Counted from the stretch's first letter, positions 28,988 through 38,889 are shown. The stretch: DNA of 64,000 bases from Colwellia sp. MB3u-45 (GCF_014077005.1 NZ_JACGVC010000047.1:186001-250000); one strand, 5' to 3'. Notes: generated by a model not told the origin, from the sequence alone. Program-made: numbers and translations.

Positions 28988-30571
28988 TCATATTAATTTT
29001 TCTAAGGGTTTAGGCTTGCTGGCTTTCGTCGGTTTTTTAGCCGTTCGAACATGCTTTGCGACAATGCGCTGACCTTCTTTTTTACTGTCAAATCGTTTTC
29101 TAAAACCCCAGAGTAAATCGCGGGCAATCTTCCCTGTTTCATTGATATCCACTATAGGTAAAGGATAAGTCTCGTCTAATTGACATTGATAAAGCTGCTG
29201 CTCCATAGGCGATAATTGCCAAGGGGTATGAATAATTTCATTTGGCAACTCTGATAATTGTGGCAACCATGTTCTAATAAATAGGCCATCTTTATCTTTT
29301 TCCAATGACTGTTTCACTGGATTATAAACCCGAATGATATTAGTGCCGGTTACCCCTGACTGCATTTGAAATTGTGGATAGTGAATGCCTGGTTCAAAAT
29401 CGAGAAATAATTTCGCTAAATACCTCACGCCTAAACGCCAATCTAGCAGTAAATGATGGCATAGAAAGCTGACTAACATGGCGCGCATACGAAAGTTGAT
29501 ATAACCGGTTTTTATTAAACAAAGCATGCAAGCATCAACTAACGGATAGCCTGTTTGCGCCGTCTTCCATTTATTTAATCGCGTTTCAATACTCAAACCA
29601 CAATGAAGGTCAGGATAGCTAAAATCACTGTAAGCTCTATTTACCGGACGCCACTGCATTTGATGTTCGCTTTCAAATTTTTGTATAAAATGGCAATGCC
29701 AATGCAGGCGAGATGCCAGTGCATCTATTGGTCTTTTCCAACCGCTTTGAGGTCTTTTCGTTAAAATGGTTTGATAGAACTGCCTTAAGCTTATATTGCC
29801 CCAAGCTAAATAAGGCGATAACCGTGAACAACTTTTACGACTTGCCTGCGGTTTAGATATGTCAAAATGATAGTTTTTACCTCGGCCATTCAAAAATGAC
29901 TGCAGCATTTTTTGCGCCCAAAGCTCACCACCTTTTAACATGAACTCGTCAGGTGTTGACCAGGATACAGGTAAAATAAACTCAGGTAACTGCTCTAAAC
30001 ATTGTTTACTTACCAGTGTGTTACAAGATAGCGCTGGCTGACATAACTCAGCTTTCATGATCTTACGCCAATCTTTGTCCCAGTTATGTCTATTTTTTTT
30101 ACCGCGACTTACCGCGCCTGAAGCACTTTCATGCCAAACAATGTTGTGTGCTTTACACCATTTGTTAACCGCTTTATCGCGCTCAAAAGTAGACAACAAG
30201 CCGACTTCTTCATGGCTAAATAAACCGGTAATGTTAAAACGCTGCTGAATTTCATTAAGGCCGGCAAGCGCATCACCAAAATAAACATAAACCTGGGCAT
30301 TAAAAGCGCTGAGCTGGGCGTTAATATCTTCAATTGATTGCCAAATAAAACGCCAATGTCGTTCGTCGTAATGAGGGTCTGCGATTAATAAAGGCTCAAA
30401 TACGTAATACACTAATGTTAAACCCGACTGAATGGATGCGCTCAACGGCTGATGATCGCTCAGTCGCAGGTCTCGCTTTAACCAAACAATATTGACCGCA
30501 CTATCTGCCAGGTTATTAGTTACCAGGTTATTAGTTGCCACGAGATTAGCTGCCACAGTATTAGCTGCCAT
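28988..30571 (-). CDS. Cryptochrome/photolyase-family FAD protein
   Basis: 527 residues. VNIVWLKRDLRLSDHQPL opens the photolyase alpha/beta domain, with HYDERHWRFIWQSIEDIN following. The C-terminal FAD domain has YLAWGNISLRQFYQTIL, RLHWHCHFIQKFE, TGYPLVDACMLCLIKTGYIN and MQSGVTGTNIIRVYNPVKQ. The subgroup (CPD photolyase or cryptochrome) cannot be settled by eye. The first 25 codons are a degenerate 15-bp tandem repeat (AANTV AANLV ATNNL VTNNL ADSAV), so the annotated N-terminus may vary between strains. It lies 6 bp downstream of the DASH gene and 6 bp upstream of DUF2256, in one operon. Confidence 0.88.
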   Translation of the reverse strand: MAANTVAANLVATNNLVTNNLADSAVNIVWLKRDLRLSDHQPLSASIQSGLTLVYYVFEPLLIADPHYDERHWRFIWQSIEDINAQLSAFNAQVYVYFGDALAGLNEIQQRFNITGLFSHEEVGLLSTFERDKAVNKWCKAHNIVWHESASGAVSRGKKNRHNWDKDWRKIMKAELCQPALSCNTLVSKQCLEQLPEFILPVSWSTPDEFMLKGGELWAQKMLQSFLNGRGKNYHFDISKPQASRKSCSRLSPYLAWGNISLRQFYQTILTKRPQSGWKRPIDALASRLHWHCHFIQKFESEHQMQWRPVNRAYSDFSYPDLHCGLSIETRLNKWKTAQTGYPLVDACMLCLIKTGYINFRMRAMLVSFLCHHLLLDWRLGVRYLAKLFLDFEPGIHYPQFQMQSGVTGTNIIRVYNPVKQSLEKDKDGLFIRTWLPQLSELPNEIIHTPWQLSPMEQQLYQCQLDETYPLPIVDINETGKIARDLLWGFRKRFDSKKEGQRIVAKHVRTAKKPTKASKPKPLEKLI

Positions 30572-30577
30572 GCTAGC

Positions 30578-31924
30578 TTACTGTAGCACCGGCCAATCTG
30601 AAGCATCTACGGAGTCTAGTGTTTGATTGGCTTGAGTGGCTTGCTGACTTTGATCCGTCCATTTAGCTTGGTAATCACCATTAGGGTCATAAAGTGTGGT
30701 TTGCTTCTCAATATTAAAATGTCTGCCACCTCTAGGGTCAACACCTACACCGGCGATGTATTGCCAATTACCCCAATTAACCGCAGCGTCATAATCAATT
30801 AACTGCTCTTCAAACCAGGCAGCACCATAGCGCCAATCAACACTGAGTTCATTCACTAGGCAACTGGCGACAATTTGACGTCCTCGGTTACTTAAATAGC
30901 CGGTTTGTCTTAACTCATGCATAAAGGCATTAACCAAAGGATAAGGAGTATTGCCTAAGCACCATTTATTAAAGCGTTCAGGATAGAATGTTGTTAGGGG
31001 TTTATGTTTAGCAATGCCTTTAAATTGGTAGGTTTTAGCGCCAATTTTACCATGTACCCATTGATAGTACTCTCGCCACAGTAATTCTAAATACAGGCAT
31101 TCGGTGGAACTGTTTTTGCCCTGCTGCTGTTCAAAATCAGTCAGGTAATTCATCACTTGGCGCACAGAAATACAGCCAGCATTTAACCACGGCGATAGCT
31201 TGCTGCTATTTTCCCAACCGTCTAAATTATTTCTGACTTGCTTATACTCGGCGGGGGAATTTGATGAAAAATATTGCCTAAGATGCTTTAAGCCTTGTTG
31301 TTCACCCCCTTCAAACTTAAAGCCCTGCTTGGCCTTTATAGCACTTACACTAGGTAGCCATTCAGGCTTAAAGAGAGTTGGCGCCGGTAGGGTGTCAAAC
31401 ATGCTAGGCAGAGATTGCACGCTTGGCTCTGGCTTGGAAATACTGACTTCAGCCATTTTTTTGCGAAATTTAGAATAACTGACCGGTAATTGCTCTAGCT
31501 CAAAAGGCAAAGCGTTTTCGGTAAATAAAGTAAATTGGTCTACCAGATTAATGGTCAGTTCAGGCAGGCGCTCATTAAGCTGAGTAATAAGCCTATTTTC
31601 ATAAGTGCCGGGTAATTTCGTGGTGATTACATCAGTAATTTGATAGTTTTCACAGAGCCGAGTTAAGGTCGATAAGGTATCGCCATAAACAATATACAGC
31701 TCTTGTCTAAGCTTTAATAAGCTCTCGTTAAAATCATCTAAACAGCCTTGTAAAAATTGCCACCTGATATCACCTAACGGTTTTGACTGAAAATTATTTA
31801 CTTCAAAGCACTGTTTATCAACAACATATACACAAAGCAGACGATCACTTTTACTGGCTAAGTTAAGCGCGGCGTTGTCATTGATACGAAGATCTTTATT
31901 CACCCAGTATAAGGTACGTTTCAT
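30578..31924 (-). CDS. DASH-family cryptochrome
   Basis: 448 residues. The N-terminal domain begins TLYWVNKDLRINDNAAL. The FAD domain has the DASH hallmarks YLELLWREYYQWVHGKIG, GYLSNRGRQIVASCLVNEL, DWRYGAAWFEEQLIDYD and WGNWQYIAGVGVDPRGGRHF. DASH proteins bind FAD and a folate and repair CPDs in single-stranded DNA. This is the first gene of the minus-strand photolyase operon, so the promoter lies in the 235 bp before it, next to two strong hairpins. Confidence 0.95.
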   Translation of the reverse strand: MKRTLYWVNKDLRINDNAALNLASKSDRLLCVYVVDKQCFEVNNFQSKPLGDIRWQFLQGCLDDFNESLLKLRQELYIVYGDTLSTLTRLCENYQITDVITTKLPGTYENRLITQLNERLPELTINLVDQFTLFTENALPFELEQLPVSYSKFRKKMAEVSISKPEPSVQSLPSMFDTLPAPTLFKPEWLPSVSAIKAKQGFKFEGGEQQGLKHLRQYFSSNSPAEYKQVRNNLDGWENSSKLSPWLNAGCISVRQVMNYLTDFEQQQGKNSSTECLYLELLWREYYQWVHGKIGAKTYQFKGIAKHKPLTTFYPERFNKWCLGNTPYPLVNAFMHELRQTGYLSNRGRQIVASCLVNELSVDWRYGAAWFEEQLIDYDAAVNWGNWQYIAGVGVDPRGGRHFNIEKQTTLYDPNGDYQAKWTDQSQQATQANQTLDSVDASDWPVLQ

Positions 31925-32003
31925 GAATATAATTCAATTAGTTAAAAAAAATTATACGCATAAAGCTAGCGCTTAGATCAAAATAATTCGATTATCGCCG
32001 GCT

Positions 32004-32136
32004 TTAACTTGCCGCCATTGAATTAAGCGCTGCAATGGCGGTAAGTTAACTATCAAACAAGCGGATCAAAAGCCAACTCAAGCCTTCAACAACCGCATTG
32101 TTATTAAGCCTGTATTCCTGTTGTTAACAGGAATAC
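32004..32136. other. Two strong hairpins between pgi and the photolyase operon
   Basis: TTAACTTGCCGCCATTG (32004-32020) pairs with CAATGGCGGTAAGTTAA (32033-32049) with one mismatch. GTATTCCTGTT (32112-32122) pairs perfectly with AACAGGAATAC (32126-32136) around GTT. Neither is followed by a T-run. They lie after the minus-strand pgi stop and may limit read-through into the photolyase operon. Confidence 0.55.
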
Positions 32137-32159
32137 TCACCCGACTTCAAGATACAGTT

Positions 32160-33830
32160 TTATGACTTATCAGGTGTTTCAGCGGTGGCTGATTTTACCT
32201 TATGATAATGTTTGATCAGATTCCAAGTAGAGCTGTCGTGATCGGGATTGTTTTTGTCACGGTGTAGATCATGTTCAATTTTATTAGCTAAACCTTTGCC
32301 TAATTCGACTCCCCACTGATCAAACGAACATATTTGTAAGAGAATCCCTTGAACAAATATTTTATGTTCATAAAGTGCGATTAAGCTGCCTAACGAACGG
32401 GGTGAAATACGGTTCATTAATATAGTGTTAGAGGGGCGATTGCCTTTATGTACCTTATGTGGCGCAACTTTATTAATATACTCATCTGTCCTGCCTTTGG
32501 CTTTTAAGTCATCTCTAACTTGTTGTTCATCTACTCCTTGCATTAATGCTTGAGTTTGAGCAAAAAAGTTCGCCATCAGTGTTTCATGATGTCCCTCAAT
32601 AGGGGTATTACTTTCAATTGAACCAATAAAATCAGCCGGCACGACATTATTGCTTTGATGCAAATATTGATAAAAGGCATGTTGGCCATTAATGCCTAAT
32701 TCGCCCCAAATTGACGGCACAGTTGAATAGCTAATGGTTTCGCCATGCCAGTTAACTGATTTTCCATTACTTTCCATTTCTGCTTGTTGCAAATACGCAG
32801 ATAACATATGTAAGGATTGATCATAAGGTAAAATAGCCTGTGATTGTGAACCTAGAAAAGTACAATTCCAGACGCTGAGTAAAGCTAAAATCACTGGCGC
32901 GTTATGCTCAAGTTCAGTCTGACAAAAGTGCTGATCCATTTCATGGGCACCTTCTAATAATTCAATAAACTTATCGAAACCTAAGTCTAAAGCTATTGGC
33001 AAGCCTATGGCTGACCATAATGAAAATCGACCGCCAACCCAATCCCACATCTCGAATATATTATCTGCTTCAACACCAAATTTCATCGCATTTTCTTTAT
33101 TGGTGGTCACAGCGACAAAATGCTGAGCAACAGCACTTTTATCAAATGAAGCAGAGGTTAACCAGTTCAGCGCCGTTTTAGCATTGATCATGGTTTCTGT
33201 GGTGGTAAAGGTTTTGCTAGAAACAATAAACAGGACTTTCTCTGGATTTAATGGCTTCAATACATCAGCAATTTGGGTGCCATCTACGTTAGAGACATAG
33301 TGAACATTGATACTGTCATCACTATATTTTTTTAATGCCTCAGTAACCGTTTGAGGGCCTAAGTTAGAGCCACCCACACCAATATTAACCACGTCAGTAA
33401 TACGCTTGCCAGAATATCCTTTCCATCTTCCTTGACGCACTTGTTCGGTAAAGGCTTGCATTTTATCTAACGATTTTGCAACGCATTCATTGATGTTTTC
33501 GCCATCAAGAATTATGGGCGTTTGTTGCTGATCACGCAGGGCGGTATGCAAAACAGCTCTATCTTCTGTACCATTAATACGCTCGCCTTTGAACATTTTG
33601 TCTCGCCAAGCCTCTACATCGCATGCTTTTGCGAGTGAAATTAACAGCGAGCGAGTTTCTTCTGTGATCAAGTTTTTAGAATAATCTAATAGCATAGAAG
33701 GTAATAACAGAGAAAATTTATCAAATCGTTGTTTGTCTTCATTGAAAAAGTCGTTCATATGAGACTTTTTCATCTGTTGTGCATGCAGCGTTAGCTTTTT
33801 CCAACTGGCAAGGGAAGTTCTAGATTCCAT
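32160..33830 (-). CDS. pgi: Glucose-6-phosphate isomerase
   Basis: 556 residues, the normal size. The family sites are visible: GVGGSNLGPQTVTEAL for phosphate binding, SSKTFTTTETM, the catalytic Glu region QQAEMESNGKSVNW, the catalytic His region GELGINGQHAFYQYLHQ and the C-terminal Lys in FDQWGVELGKGLANKIE. It interconverts glucose-6-P and fructose-6-P in the cytoplasm. Here it is the last gene of the minus-strand sucrose unit, 31 bp after the fructokinase, so it should take the fructose-6-P made from sucrose. It may be the cell's only copy or a pathway-specific extra one. Confidence 0.97.
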   Translation of the reverse strand: MESRTSLASWKKLTLHAQQMKKSHMNDFFNEDKQRFDKFSLLLPSMLLDYSKNLITEETRSLLISLAKACDVEAWRDKMFKGERINGTEDRAVLHTALRDQQQTPIILDGENINECVAKSLDKMQAFTEQVRQGRWKGYSGKRITDVVNIGVGGSNLGPQTVTEALKKYSDDSINVHYVSNVDGTQIADVLKPLNPEKVLFIVSSKTFTTTETMINAKTALNWLTSASFDKSAVAQHFVAVTTNKENAMKFGVEADNIFEMWDWVGGRFSLWSAIGLPIALDLGFDKFIELLEGAHEMDQHFCQTELEHNAPVILALLSVWNCTFLGSQSQAILPYDQSLHMLSAYLQQAEMESNGKSVNWHGETISYSTVPSIWGELGINGQHAFYQYLHQSNNVVPADFIGSIESNTPIEGHHETLMANFFAQTQALMQGVDEQQVRDDLKAKGRTDEYINKVAPHKVHKGNRPSNTILMNRISPRSLGSLIALYEHKIFVQGILLQICSFDQWGVELGKGLANKIEHDLHRDKNNPDHDSSTWNLIKHYHKVKSATAETPDKS

Positions 33831-33861
33831 ATTTATTCTCGGATATTTGATAAAAAAACAA

Positions 33862-34818
33862 TTAAAGCGCTAGCGCTTTAATTGACGGCAAGGCCGCAAA
33901 TGCGCCCATTTTTTGGCAAGTTAAGGCGCCACATTTACTGGCGAATAATACCGCTAATGACACAAGTGTTTGGTTTTCTAATACACTAAATAAACACGTT
34001 TGATTAAAATCGGCATCTTGAGAGAGAGAAAATAAGAAGCTAGCAATAAAACTGTCACCGGCAGCGGTAGTATCTAGCGCGGTTATTTTAGGCACAGCAA
34101 TCATCAGTGAGTAGCTGGCACAAGTTACTTGCACCTCGTTAGGGCCATCAGTAATAACGATCAGCTTAACGCCTAGCGTTAATAAGTAGCTAACATAGTC
34201 TGGTATATCAATATTTTTAATGGCGGCTAAATAGCTGGCTTCATCTTTACTTAATTTTACAATATCACTTTCATTGAGACAGGCTTCTACGCGAGCAGGT
34301 AGTAAACTTAAATCAGCCCAAAGTTGCTGACGTAAATTAACATCAAAGCTAATTAATACCTTATTGGATTTAGCGCGCTTTAAGGCATAAAGCGTATTAT
34401 CATAGTTTTGTTCATTGGTGAGGGTATTTGAGCAATAATGAAAAACAGTAATATCTTGCCAGTTTATTTTATCAACCTGGCTCTTTTCATAATACATATC
34501 TGCCGTATCGTTACGGTAGAAATTAAAAGCACGTTCGCCACTCGCATCTAAGGTCACCAACACTATGGCTGTATTGGCATTTTCTACGGTATTTACGTAA
34601 CTTGTATTCACCCCTTGATCTTGTAATTGCTGCATTAACATAGTACCAAAATCATCGCTACTGATACCGCCGGCAAAATAACTATTTCCGCCTAATTTAG
34701 CATAGGCTACAGCGACATTTGCCGGTGCACCGCCCGCTAACGGAGTGTAACTTGGGTTATGAGCTGAGCTTGGTAAAAAATCAACCAACACTTCGCCATA
34801 ACTGAGTAAAGAAAGCAT
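33862..34818 (-). CDS. PfkB-family carbohydrate kinase, probable fructokinase
   Basis: 318 residues. It opens with LLSYGEVLVDFLP and PLAGGAPANVAVAYAKLGG (PfkB signature 1 region), and signature 2 is ALDTTAAGDSFIASFLFSL. The usual DTxGAGD anion-hole motif has Ala in place of the first Gly, a conservative change. An AAGGTGA ribosome site precedes the ATG. Fructose is the expected substrate because sucrose phosphorylase in the same locus releases it and pgi follows. A weak terminator lies between it and the receptor gene upstream, so it may be expressed at a lower level. Confidence 0.88.
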   Translation of the reverse strand: MLSLLSYGEVLVDFLPSSAHNPSYTPLAGGAPANVAVAYAKLGGNSYFAGGISSDDFGTMLMQQLQDQGVNTSYVNTVENANTAIVLVTLDASGERAFNFYRNDTADMYYEKSQVDKINWQDITVFHYCSNTLTNEQNYDNTLYALKRAKSNKVLISFDVNLRQQLWADLSLLPARVEACLNESDIVKLSKDEASYLAAIKNIDIPDYVSYLLTLGVKLIVITDGPNEVQVTCASYSLMIAVPKITALDTTAAGDSFIASFLFSLSQDADFNQTCLFSVLENQTLVSLAVLFASKCGALTCQKMGAFAALPSIKALAL

Positions 34819-34832
34819 AAAATCACCTTTGA

Positions 34833-34859
34833 ATAAAAAAGCCCATATAAAATGGGCTT
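34833..34859 (-). terminator. Intra-operon terminator between receptor and fructokinase
   Basis: AAGCCCAT (34839-34846) pairs with ATGGGCTT (34852-34859) with a five-base loop; on the minus strand a run of T follows. It sits 15 bp before the fructokinase start and likely lets only part of the receptor transcripts continue. Confidence 0.7.
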
Positions 34860-34895
34860 GTTATTATTTGTACTATTAGTTTAAAAAGTTATAGA

Positions 34896-37319
34896 TTAAA
34901 AATCGTATTTAAGCGTCAGAGTTGCTGAACGACCTTGAATAGATCTTGCGCGTATAATAGTTTTAGCCGTTGCCGCTGTTGCATCTTCTGCTTCAGTAAT
35001 ACCAACAGTTTCAAATAAGTTGTTAATGTTTAAAGAAACACTTAATGAATCTGAAAGGTTGTATTGAGCAAAGGCGTTAGTTTGAACATAGCCGTCTAAT
35101 ATAAGTGCGTTAGGGTCAGTTTGGTCAAAGTTATCTTGAGCAAATGAATCAGTAGTACCAATTAAGTTAATACCCGCAGAACCTTGGTTAAAGTTGTAAC
35201 GACCTGTTATTGAGTAAACAACATCAGCTTGTCTTCTTGGTGTGTTGCCAACTACAGCTGGATTAATGACATCTTTAGTTATTTCAGAATCAGTCCACGT
35301 TAAGTTAGCACGTAGATCAAAATCACCAATGTAGTATGTAGATTCTATTTCAATACCTTTTGACTCATATTCACGGTCAAAAAATTGTTGGCTAGTGGCT
35401 TCAAAGTTTTGCTCTTGAGTTTGTGCAAAGAAAGCCGTTGCAAAGACAGATATTTCATCTTGACGGAATTTAACACCAAGTTCTAACTGATCAACTTCAT
35501 CATAGATGTCTTCATCTTTGGCAACACCAGCAGCATCTATTTTACCAAAAGCTAAGCGGTCAGCATTAGCTGTAGCGCCTCTACTGATACGAGCAAATGC
35601 GGCTACATCATCATTGATTTTGATGTTACCACCTAGTGAATAAGACACGTAGTTCCAATCGTAATTTACGTTGTTAGCTGAAGCGTTATCAACATTTGAA
35701 ACGCTGGTTTCGATTTGATGTATAGTACCGTCACCGTTCATGTCAACTGCAGATTGAGCTGCACCTGAGAAAGAGCCTGTTGCAGAACCACTATCAAAAC
35801 GAACACTACCGTCAATATTTATGTTATCAAAGCTTGTGCTAAACGCAGCATAAGGCGCTGTAACTTCATATTGTAAATCGTAATTACGTGTACAACAGTT
35901 GCCCCATGCAGGTACACCATAAGCAATTACACCATTTTGAGAAAATTCTGTACCGTCAGCGGCAGTTACATCAACAAGTGCGGCATCTTGGCCTTTTACT
36001 TCATATAAGTAAGAGTTCCATAACCATGATTGTTGAATAGTTTGAGACGAGTTATATAAACCAACAGTAAAGGTAGAGTCGTTAATCGTTTTTGTTAATT
36101 TGAAATCGTTAACCATAAAATCAAGATTAGTCATTTCAACATCAAACGAGTGAATACGCATAAGGTTATCAGCCGTATAAGCATTACCTGCTTGTGGACC
36201 ATTTGCGTAAGTTAATGTTGCACCTGCACCCGCTATACTGTCAGCTAAACCTTGGCTTCCTTGAATACTTTCAGGGAATGGGCCAGTAAAGCTACCTTTA
36301 GTGCGAGAAATTCTCATTCTGTTTTCAACAGACCAGTCATTGCCTAAATCAAATGCGGCTTCAAAACCAAAAGAATCCACTTTAGGGCTCATGCCATTGC
36401 GCATGTCAGCAAGACGGCCATTACCAGCGCCATCAGTTGTGATCATTGAAGTATGGTAAGGGGTATGAGGAGTGCCAGTAGAGGCGTCAAAACCTTCAAC
36501 TGAAGAACCGTCAGCGTGAACAGGCATAGGTAAATATGCTGTAGTTGTATCATCTAAGTGTTTAAAATAAAGTCTAACGTAACCATCGCTAAATTCTTTA
36601 GTGATGTTCGCTTTAATTTGACCACCTTTGTTACCCGTATAACCAGTATCACGTACGCCTTCACCTTGACGGTAGAAGCCACCGAGATGGAAATAGGTTG
36701 AGTCGTTAATCTCGCCGCCAAATTGAAAATCTGTACGAGTAGAGTCGTGATCTAAACCGAATGTTGTCGCTACGCTACCACCTTCAGCTTCACCCGTTTT
36801 ACTAACGATATTAATGATGCCGCCAGGAGCATTTGTAGCCAATGTTGATGCAGAGCCACCACGAATAGCATCAATAGTTGCCATTGTAGAATCTATGCGT
36901 AAGAAAATATCTGTGTTACCAAAAGCGATATCACCAAATTGTAGAATGGGTAAACCGTCTTCTTGAATTTGCATGAATTTAGCACCGCCCGCGGCTACAG
37001 GAAGACCACGTACTGCAAGGTTAGCGTTACCGTCACCGCCTGATGCTTCTGCACGAACACCTGGGATGTTTCTGAATGCTTCAGCACTGCTTCGTGGTGA
37101 CGCTATTTCAATTTGATCTGCAGAGATGCTACTTACCGAGACACTTGATTCCATAACCGTTGTGCCTTTACCAACAGAGCCAGTAACGACGATTCGCTCA
37201 AAATCAATACCTTTCTTTTTTACTTCTTCTGTCACGTTTGTTTCTGCTGCGCTTAAGCTAGAGCATATAGCCATAGCTAATGCGCTTACGATAAATTTCT
37301 TATGAATAGCTTTTTTCAT
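34896..37319 (-). CDS. TonB-dependent receptor for sucrose (inferred)
   Basis: 807 residues. Signal peptide about 1-24 (FIVSALAMAICSSLSAAE), then FERIVVTGSVGKG (TonB-box-like), a plug domain (about 50-165, with SAEAFRNIPGVRAEASGGDG, VRGLPVAAGGAKF and SASTLATNAPGGIINIVSK) and a long barrel ending TLTLKYDF. The family moves large or scarce nutrients over the outer membrane using TonB. The substrate is inferred from the locus: it leads an operon with fructokinase and pgi and has a LacI-type operator at its promoter. A GGGGTGAG ribosome site precedes the ATG. Confidence 0.9.
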   Translation of the reverse strand: MKKAIHKKFIVSALAMAICSSLSAAETNVTEEVKKKGIDFERIVVTGSVGKGTTVMESSVSVSSISADQIEIASPRSSAEAFRNIPGVRAEASGGDGNANLAVRGLPVAAGGAKFMQIQEDGLPILQFGDIAFGNTDIFLRIDSTMATIDAIRGGSASTLATNAPGGIINIVSKTGEAEGGSVATTFGLDHDSTRTDFQFGGEINDSTYFHLGGFYRQGEGVRDTGYTGNKGGQIKANITKEFSDGYVRLYFKHLDDTTTAYLPMPVHADGSSVEGFDASTGTPHTPYHTSMITTDGAGNGRLADMRNGMSPKVDSFGFEAAFDLGNDWSVENRMRISRTKGSFTGPFPESIQGSQGLADSIAGAGATLTYANGPQAGNAYTADNLMRIHSFDVEMTNLDFMVNDFKLTKTINDSTFTVGLYNSSQTIQQSWLWNSYLYEVKGQDAALVDVTAADGTEFSQNGVIAYGVPAWGNCCTRNYDLQYEVTAPYAAFSTSFDNINIDGSVRFDSGSATGSFSGAAQSAVDMNGDGTIHQIETSVSNVDNASANNVNYDWNYVSYSLGGNIKINDDVAAFARISRGATANADRLAFGKIDAAGVAKDEDIYDEVDQLELGVKFRQDEISVFATAFFAQTQEQNFEATSQQFFDREYESKGIEIESTYYIGDFDLRANLTWTDSEITKDVINPAVVGNTPRRQADVVYSITGRYNFNQGSAGINLIGTTDSFAQDNFDQTDPNALILDGYVQTNAFAQYNLSDSLSVSLNINNLFETVGITEAEDATAATAKTIIRARSIQGRSATLTLKYDF

Positions 37320-37393
37320 TGTCTCACCCCGTGTTCTGTTAATTTATTGTATTAATATTTTTATAGTTAATCGAAGTTGTTTACTATTAAAAC

Positions 37394-37445
37394 AATCAAC
37401 TTAATCGATTAAGTTGATTATTGTTAAAAATATAAATATTAGCAA
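37394..37445 (-). promoter_or_regulatory. Promoter and LacI-type operator of the receptor operon
   Basis: A perfect 26-bp palindrome at 37394-37419 is centred on TTAATCGATTAA, flanked by AATCAAC and GTTGATT arms. On the minus strand, TTGCTA (37445-37440) and AATAAT (37422-37417) are 17 bases apart and form a candidate promoter whose -10 box meets the palindrome edge. A repressor bound there would block initiation. The same core recurs at 38890. Confidence 0.8.
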
Positions 37446-37501
37446 GTCTTTTTTTTGTACAATAGGTTTTATTGAATTAATTACATGATAAATATAATTA
37501 A

Positions 37502-38728
37502 TTAATTTTGTATATGTTGAGTAGGATCCACTTTTAGATTGTAGATTGCCGCGACAAACAGTAAGCCGGCGAAGCATGTTGCCAAATAAAATCCATAAGA
37601 AACATGGCCAAACAGATCACTCACAATCCCCATAAGTAAAGGAGATATAGCAGCTGATACCGCCGTGAAGAATAAGATCACCCCCGCAACCGCACCATGC
37701 TTTGACTTTTTAAAGCAACTAATACCTTTAGAGTTTAAGGTTGGGTAAATCACTGACATAAATAAACCTGACAAGGGTAATAATACAACGGCGACGTCAA
37801 CCCCCATTAAAGCAGTACCTAAATAGCAAAGAAATACCGCTAATGAAAACCAAAACATCACTTTTTGCCAGCTAAAGTGCTTAAGCATCCAAACCCCTAA
37901 AAATCGCCCACTTGCCCGTAAGACAAAGAAAATAGTTAAGGCATAAGTCGCTAACCAAACAAGAGAACCGGTGTAGTCAGCAAGCAGTGTTGGCATCCAA
38001 ACGTATATAGCCACTTCAGTAGCGACATAAAGCGCAATGGCTAATGAAAACCCTAAAGCATAAGGGTCTTTCATTAATTTAAACGAGCTTTTTAAATTAA
38101 TTTTTTCTGCCGCATGTTGTTTAGTCACTGGGTATTTTGTTTTCATTGCAACCAAACACAGCAAAATACAAATAACACCCGCAGCTATGTATAAATACTT
38201 CCAAGAAACACCTGAAATTAATAAGTAGCTGACAATCGCAGGGCCTACAATAGCGCCTATGCCAAAAAAGCCTTCTACTTTATTCATTGTCGCCGTATGT
38301 TCTTTACCTGACGAAGATATGTCGCCAATCAGTGCCAATGCGCCAGTTTTAAACAAACCAATAGCAATACCAATTAGCGCTAGCAAAAATAAGAAGTAGT
38401 AAAAAGACTCGCCAACAGAAAACATAAAACAGGCGACAGAGAAAATCATTAAACCAATAACAATGGTTAATTTTCTGCCCCACTTATCAGCAAGATAACC
38501 CAAAAACAAACCACTAAATGCGATAAAAATCATGGGAATATAATGAAATGCACTCGCTTGTGTTAAGTTTAAATTGTAGGTTTCAATTAACTGAGGAATG
38601 ATGACACCAACGGCATCTGAGGTCATTGCAAAAACAAAAAACATCATATAGGTTAAAAGCTTAATACGGGTTATCGATGCGTCCTCGATTGAAGATTTAT
38701 CTACTGCTGAGCTACTCGATGGATTCAT
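37502..38728 (-). CDS. MFS sugar permease (sucrose, inferred)
   Basis: 408 residues with about twelve membrane segments. The conserved loop GYLADKWGRKLTIVIGL after segment 2 is the classic MFS motif. A GAGGGG ribosome site precedes the ATG. It lies between the receptor operon and the divergent sucrose phosphorylase gene, so inward transport of sucrose across the inner membrane is the likely role. A LacI-type operator lies about 160 bp upstream, in the shared divergent region. Confidence 0.87.
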   Translation of the reverse strand: MNPSSSSAVDKSSIEDASITRIKLLTYMMFFVFAMTSDAVGVIIPQLIETYNLNLTQASAFHYIPMIFIAFSGLFLGYLADKWGRKLTIVIGLMIFSVACFMFSVGESFYYFLFLLALIGIAIGLFKTGALALIGDISSSGKEHTATMNKVEGFFGIGAIVGPAIVSYLLISGVSWKYLYIAAGVICILLCLVAMKTKYPVTKQHAAEKINLKSSFKLMKDPYALGFSLAIALYVATEVAIYVWMPTLLADYTGSLVWLATYALTIFFVLRASGRFLGVWMLKHFSWQKVMFWFSLAVFLCYLGTALMGVDVAVVLLPLSGLFMSVIYPTLNSKGISCFKKSKHGAVAGVILFFTAVSAAISPLLMGIVSDLFGHVSYGFYLATCFAGLLFVAAIYNLKVDPTQHIQN

Positions 38729-38889
38729 TATTTTCCCCTCTTATTATATTTATATATATTGGCTTTAGTTGCTTAATAACTAAAGTGATTTATTGATTAT
38801 TTAACCTTAAAACATCTGCTGATACTTAATATTTTAAAGAAAAAGCAAAATTATTCTTGATTAAAACTGTGTTGTATATAAACATATAC

